Source: Bursaphelenchus xylophilus
Lineage: Eukaryota; Nematoda; Chromadorea; Rhabditida; Aphelenchoididae
Direction of reading: 5' to 3'
Assembly: GCA_904066235.2 (NCBI GenBank)
Contig: CAJFCV020000005.1
Coordinates: 8,365,501 to 8,429,500 of the forward strand
Length of the DNA stretch: 64,000 nucleotides
Part shown: one piece after another, positions 59,001 through 64,000 of the stretch
Layout of the letters: every line of letters begins with the position of its first letter
Numbering within the stretch: position 1 is the stretch's first letter
The notes under the pieces: model-generated
The model's database searches: none
What the model was told of the DNA's origin: nothing
The model's input: the letters and a program-made list of their open reading frames with translations, nothing else
Position numbers and translations under genes: made by a program

Positions 59001-62000
59001 AATTGAAGTGACCTATACCGTTTGGAACATTACAGAATGAAATTTCAAAATCCAAAGTTTCGCCTTTTTTGGAGCCAAATTACGCTCACACTGGGCGAAA
59101 CACTTTGATATTATACTTGACACCAGTTTAAAAAAAAGTGAATTAGAGATGTCGGAGTGAATTGAAGTGACCTATACCGTTTGGAACATTACAGAATGAA
59201 ATTTCAAAATCCAAAGTTTCGCCTTTTTTGGAGCCAAATTGCGCCCATCCCAGGCCGAACACTTTGATATTGCACTTGACATCAGTTTAAAAAAGTGAAT
59301 TAGAGATGTCGGAGTGAATTTAAGTGACCTATACCGTTCAGAACATTACAGAATGAAATTTCAAAATCCAAAGTTTCGCCTTTTTTGGAGCCAAATTACG
59401 CCCACACTGGGCGAAACACTTTGATATTATACTTGACACCAGTTTAAAAAAAAGTGAATTAGAGATGTCGGAGTGAATTGAAGTGACCTATACCGTTTGG
59501 AACATTACAGAATGAAATTTCAAAATCCAAAGTTTCGCCTTTTTTGGAGCCAAATTACGCTCACACTGGGCGAAACACTTTGATATTATACTTGACACCA
59601 GTTTAAAAAAAAGTGAATTAGAGATGTCGGAGTGAATTTAAGTGACCTACACCGTTTGGAACATTACAGAATGAAATTTCAAAATCCAAAGTTTCGCCTT
59701 TTTTGGAGCCAAATTACGCTCACACTGGGCGAAACACTTTGATATTATACTTGACACCAGTTTAAAAAAAGTGAATTAGAGATGTCGGAGTGAATTTAAG
59801 TGACCTACACCGTTTGGAACATTACAGAATGAAATTTCAAAATCCAAAGTTTCGCCTTTTTTGGAGCCAAATTACGCCCACACTGGGCGAAACACTTTGA
59901 TATTATACTTGACACCAGTTTAAAAAAAGTGAATTAGAGATGTCGGAGTGAATTGAAGTGACCTATACCGTTTGGAACATTACAGAATGAAATTTCAAAA
60001 TCCAAAGTTTCGCCTTTTTTGGAGCCAAATTGCGCCCATACCAGGCCGAACACTTTGATATTGCACTTGACATCAGTTTAAAAAAAGTGAATTAGAGATG
60101 TCGGAGTGAATTGAAGTGACCTATACCGTTTGGAACATTACAGAATGAAATTTCAAAATCCAAAGTTTCGCCTTTTTTGGAGCCAAATTGCGCCCATACC
60201 AGGCCGAACACTTTGATATTGCACTTGACATCAGTTTAAAAAAAGTGAATTAGAGATGTCGGAGTGAATTTAAGTGACCTATACCGTTCAGAACATTACA
60301 GAATGAAATTTCAAAATCCAAAGTTTCGCCTTTTTTGGAGCCAAATTACGCCCACACTGGGCGAAACACTTTGATATTACACTTGACACCAGTTTAAAAA
60401 AAGTGAATTAGAGATGTCGGAGTGAATTTAAGTGACCTATACCGTTCAGAACATTACAGAATGAAATTTCAAAATCCAAAGTTTCGCCTTTTTTGGAGCC
60501 AAATTACGCCCACACTGGGCGAAACACTTTGATATTATACTTGACACCAGTTTAAAAAAAAGTGAATTAGAGATGTCGGAGTGAATTTAAGTGACCTATA
60601 CCGTTCAGAACATTACAGAATGAAATTTCAAAATCCAAAGTTTCGCCTTTTTTGGAGCCAAATTGCGCCCATACCAGGCCGAACACTTTGATATTGCACT
60701 TGACATCAGTTTAAAAAAAGTGAATTAGAGATGTCGGAGTGAATTTAAGTGACCTATACCGTTCAGAACATTACAGAATGAAATTTCAAAATCCAAAGTT
60801 TCGCCTTTTTTGGAGCCAAATTACGCCCACACTGGGCGAAACACTTTGATATTATACTTGACACCAGTTTAAAAAAAAGTGAATTAGAGATGTCGGAGTG
60901 AATTGAAGTGACCTATACCGTTTGGAACATTACAGAATGAAATTTCAAAATCCAAAGTTTCGCCTTTTTTGGAGCCAAATTACGCTCACACTGGGCGAAA
61001 CACTTTGATATTATACTTGACATCAGTTTAAAAAAAAGTGAATTAGAGATGTCGGAGTGAATTGAAGTGACCTATACCGCTTGGAACATTACAGAATGAA
61101 ATTTCAAAATCCAAAGTTTCGCCTTTTTTGGAGCCAAATTACGCTCACACTGGGCGAAACACTTTGATATTATACTTGACACCAGTTTAAAAAAAGTGAA
61201 TTAGAGATGTCGGAGTGAATTGAAGTGACCTATACCGTTTGGAACATTACAGAATGAAATTTCAAAATCCAAAGTTTCGCCTTTTTTGGAGCCAAATTGC
61301 GCCCATCCCAGGCCGAACACTTTGATATTGCACTTGACATCAGTTTAAAAAAAGTGAATTAGAGATGTCGGAGTGAATTTAAGTGACCTATACCGTTCAG
61401 AACATTACAGAATGAAATTTCAAAATCCAAAGTTTCGCCTTTTTTGGAGCCAAATTACGCCCACACTGGGCGAAACACTTTGATATTATACTTGACACCA
61501 GTTTAAAAAAAGTGAATTAGAGATGTCGGAGTGAATTGAAGTGACCTATACCGTTTGGAACATTACAGAATGAAATTTCAAAATCCAAAGTTTCGCCTTT
61601 TTTGGAGCCAAATTACGCCCACACTGGGCGAAACACTTTGATATTATACTTGACACCAGTTTAAAAAAAGTGAATTAGAGATGTCGGAGTGAATTGAAGT
61701 GACCTATACCGTTTGGAACATTACAGAATGAAATTTCAAAATCCAAAGTTTCGCCTTTTTTGGAGCCAAATTACGCCCACACTGGGCGAAACACTTTGAT
61801 ATTATACTTGACACCAGTTTAAAAAAGTGAATTAGAGATGTCGGAGTGAATTGAAGTGACCTATACCGTTTGGAACATTACAGAATGAAATTTCAAAATC
61901 CAAAGTTTCGCCTTTTTTGGAGCCAAATTGCGCCCATACCAGGCCGAACACTTTGATATTGCACTTGACATCAGTTTAAAAAAAGTGAATTAGAGATGTC

Positions 62001-63863
62001 GGAGTGAATTGAAGTGACCTATACCGCTTGGAACATTACAGAATGAAATTTCAAAATCCAAAGTTTCGCCTTTTTTGGAGCCAAATTACGCTCACACTGG
62101 GCGAAACACTTTGATATTATACTTGACACCAGTTTAAAAAAAAGTGAATTAGAGATGTCGGAGTGAATTGAAGTGACCTATACCGTTTGGAACATTACAG
62201 AATGAAATTTCAAAATCCAAAGTTTCGCCTTTTTTGGAGCCAAATTGCGCCCATCCCAGGCCGAACACTTTGATATTGCACTTGACATCAGTTTAAAAAA
62301 AGTGAATTAGAGATGTCGGAGTGAATTTAAGTGACCTATACCGTTCAGAACATTACAGAATGAAATTTCAAAATCCAAAGTTTCGCCTTTTTTGGAGCCA
62401 AATTACGCCCACACTGGGCGAAACACTTTGATATTATACTTGACACCAGTTTAAAAAAAGTGAATTAGAGATGTCGGAGTGAATTGAAGTGACCTATACC
62501 GTTTGGAACATTACAGAATGAAATTTCAAAATCCAAAGTTTCGCCTTTTTTGGAGCCAAATTACGCCCACACTGGGCGAAACACTTTGATATTATACTTG
62601 ACACCAGTTTAAAAAAAGTGAATTAGAGATGTCGGAGTGAATTGAAGTGACCTATACCGTTTGGAACATTACAGAATGAAATTTCAAAATCCAAAGTTTC
62701 GCCTTTTTTGGAGCCAAATTACGCCCACACTGGGCGAAACACTTTGATATTATACTTGACACCAGTTTAAAAAAAGTGAATTAGAGATGTCGGAGTGAAT
62801 TGAAGTGACCTATACCGTTTGGAACATTACAGAATGAAATTTCAAAATCCAAAGTTTCGCCTTTTTTGGAGCCAAATTGCGCCCATACCAGGCCGAACAC
62901 TTTGATATTGCACTTGACATCAGTTTAAAAAAAGTGAATTAGAGATGTCGGAGTGAATTTAAGTGACCTATACCGTTTGGAACATTACAGAATGAAATTT
63001 CAAAATCCAAAGTTTCGCCTTTTTTGGAGCCAAATTACGCCCACACTGGGCGAAACACTTTGATATTACACTTGACACCAGTTTAAAAAAAAGTGAATTA
63101 GAGATGTCGGAGTGAATTGAAGTGACCTATACCGTTTGGAACATTACAGAATGAAATTTCAAAATCCAAAGTTTCGCCTTTTTTGGAGCCAAATTGCGCC
63201 CATACCAGGCCGAACACTTTGATATTGCACTTGACATCAGTTTAAAAAAAGTGAATTAGAGATGTCGGAGTGAATTGAAGTGACGTACACCGTTTGGAAC
63301 ATTACAGAATGAAATTTCAAAATCCAAAGTTTCGCCTTTTTTGGAGCCAAATTACGCCCACACTGGGCGAAACACTTTGATATTACACTTGACACCAGTT
63401 TAAAAAAAAGTGAATTAGAGATGTCGGAGTGAATTGAAGTGACCTATACCGTTCAGAACATTACAGAATGAAATTTCAAAATCCAAAGTTTCGCCTTTTT
63501 TGGAGCCAAATTACGCCCACACTGGGCGAAACACTTTGATATTACACTTGACACCAGTTTAAAAAAAAGTGAATTAGAGATGTCGGAGTGAATTGAAGTG
63601 ACCTACACCGTTTGGAACATTACAGAATGAAATTTCAAAATCCAAAGTTTCGCCTTTTTGGAGCCAAATTGCGCCCATACCAGGCCGAACACTTTGATAT
63701 TGCACTTGACATCAGTTTAAAAAAAGTGAATTAGAGATGTCGCAGTGAATTGAAGTGACCTGTACCGTTTGGAACATTACAGAATGAAATTTCAAAATCC
63801 AAAGTTTCGCCTTTTTTGGAGCCAAATTGCGCCCATACCAGGCCGAACACTTTGATATTATAC
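47086..63863. repeat. Satellite array, 158-bp unit, about 106 tandem copies
   Basis: The unit starts GTGAATTAGAGATGTCGGAG, continues through TGACCTATACCGTTTGGAAC, ATTACAGAATGAAATTTCAA, AATCCAAAGTTTCGCC and TTTTTTGGAGCCAAATT, and ends with the box GATATT(A/G)(C/T)ACTTGACA(C/T)CAG plus TTTAAAAAAA. Length differences come mostly from the A-run (5-10 A) and a recurring TTTC deletion. Two main variants exist. A has TTGCGCCCATACCAGGCCGA; B has TTACGCCCACACTGGGCGAA. Further linked changes are TTCAG for TTTGG, and TTTAAG for TTGAAG. Copies near the left edge share GAGTCAAATT. The array is continuous with no insertions. No long reading frame exists in any frame. Confidence 0.99.
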
Positions 63864-63917
63864 TAGTAGTTATAGGCTACAAAAATGAGCCAGGGGGAAC
63901 CGGAAGTGATAGAGTAG

Positions 63918-64000
63918 GGGAAAGGAGGAGAGTCAGACAGTGAGAGAGGCGAGAGAGTGTTGAGAGGAGGAGAGTCAGACAGCGAGAGAGGCAAGAGAAT
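63918..64000. repeat. GA-rich tandem repeat, 42-bp unit, running off the window
   Basis: GGAGGAGAGTCAGACAG(T/C)GAGAGAGGC occurs at 63924 and again at 63966. About two units are visible and the window ends inside the second. It starts about 55 bp after the satellite ends. Confidence 0.85.

Noticed and set aside
47086..63863. CRISPR-like array
   Set aside because: Whole 158-bp units repeat with no unique spacers, in a eukaryotic context; it is a satellite.

Overview
The window reads as nuclear DNA of a nematode, most likely a rhabditid-type worm; I cannot name the species. The evidence is an srg-class chemoreceptor (a nematode-specific family), a nematode-type nuclear hormone receptor ligand-binding domain, a cuticlin-like ZP membrane protein, short introns with TTTTCAG-like acceptors, and splice-acceptor signals just upstream of start codons where a spliced leader could join. 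The DNA is AT-rich, gene-poor and loaded with foldback elements and satellites.

Genes lie mainly in the first 18 kb. From left to right: the 3' end of a nuclear receptor (+, 1-1210, 3 exons); an 8-exon ZP-domain cuticlin-like gene (+, 3762-6806), assembled exon by exon to an uninterrupted 527-codon frame; a 4-exon srg chemoreceptor (-, 7776-10016); a decayed second srg copy just upstream of it (-, about 10810-11710); and an intronless, strongly codon-biased 197-residue gene of unknown function (-, 16979-17572) with a TATA box. From 18 to 47 kb only weak or partial gene signals remain: single exons at 27.9, 45.3 and 46.7 kb, a head-to-head pair of small reading frames at 30.2-30.5 kb, and a receptor-like membrane exon at 31.5 kb.

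The non-coding part is the more unusual. Between 2 and 46 kb there are at least eight terminal-inverted-repeat or foldback elements, including a 1.5 kb foldback (40406-41901) and a 462 bp near-perfect palindrome (37417-37878), both flanked by TA. The ZP gene's two large introns hold about 20 copies of an 11-bp palindrome of the form TGCACWGTGCA. Degenerate repeats of about 170 bp lie at 30.7-31.4 kb and, inverted, at 33.6-34.1 kb.

The last quarter (47086-63863) is one continuous satellite array of a 158-bp unit, about 106 copies. It has two main sequence variants, regional homogenisation and recent multi-unit duplications. A 15-bp box inside every unit (GATATTACACTTGAC and close variants) also occurs in the degenerate repeats and singly elsewhere. 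That shared box is the best candidate here for an undescribed sequence system. The window ends in a 42-bp GA-rich repeat just past the satellite.
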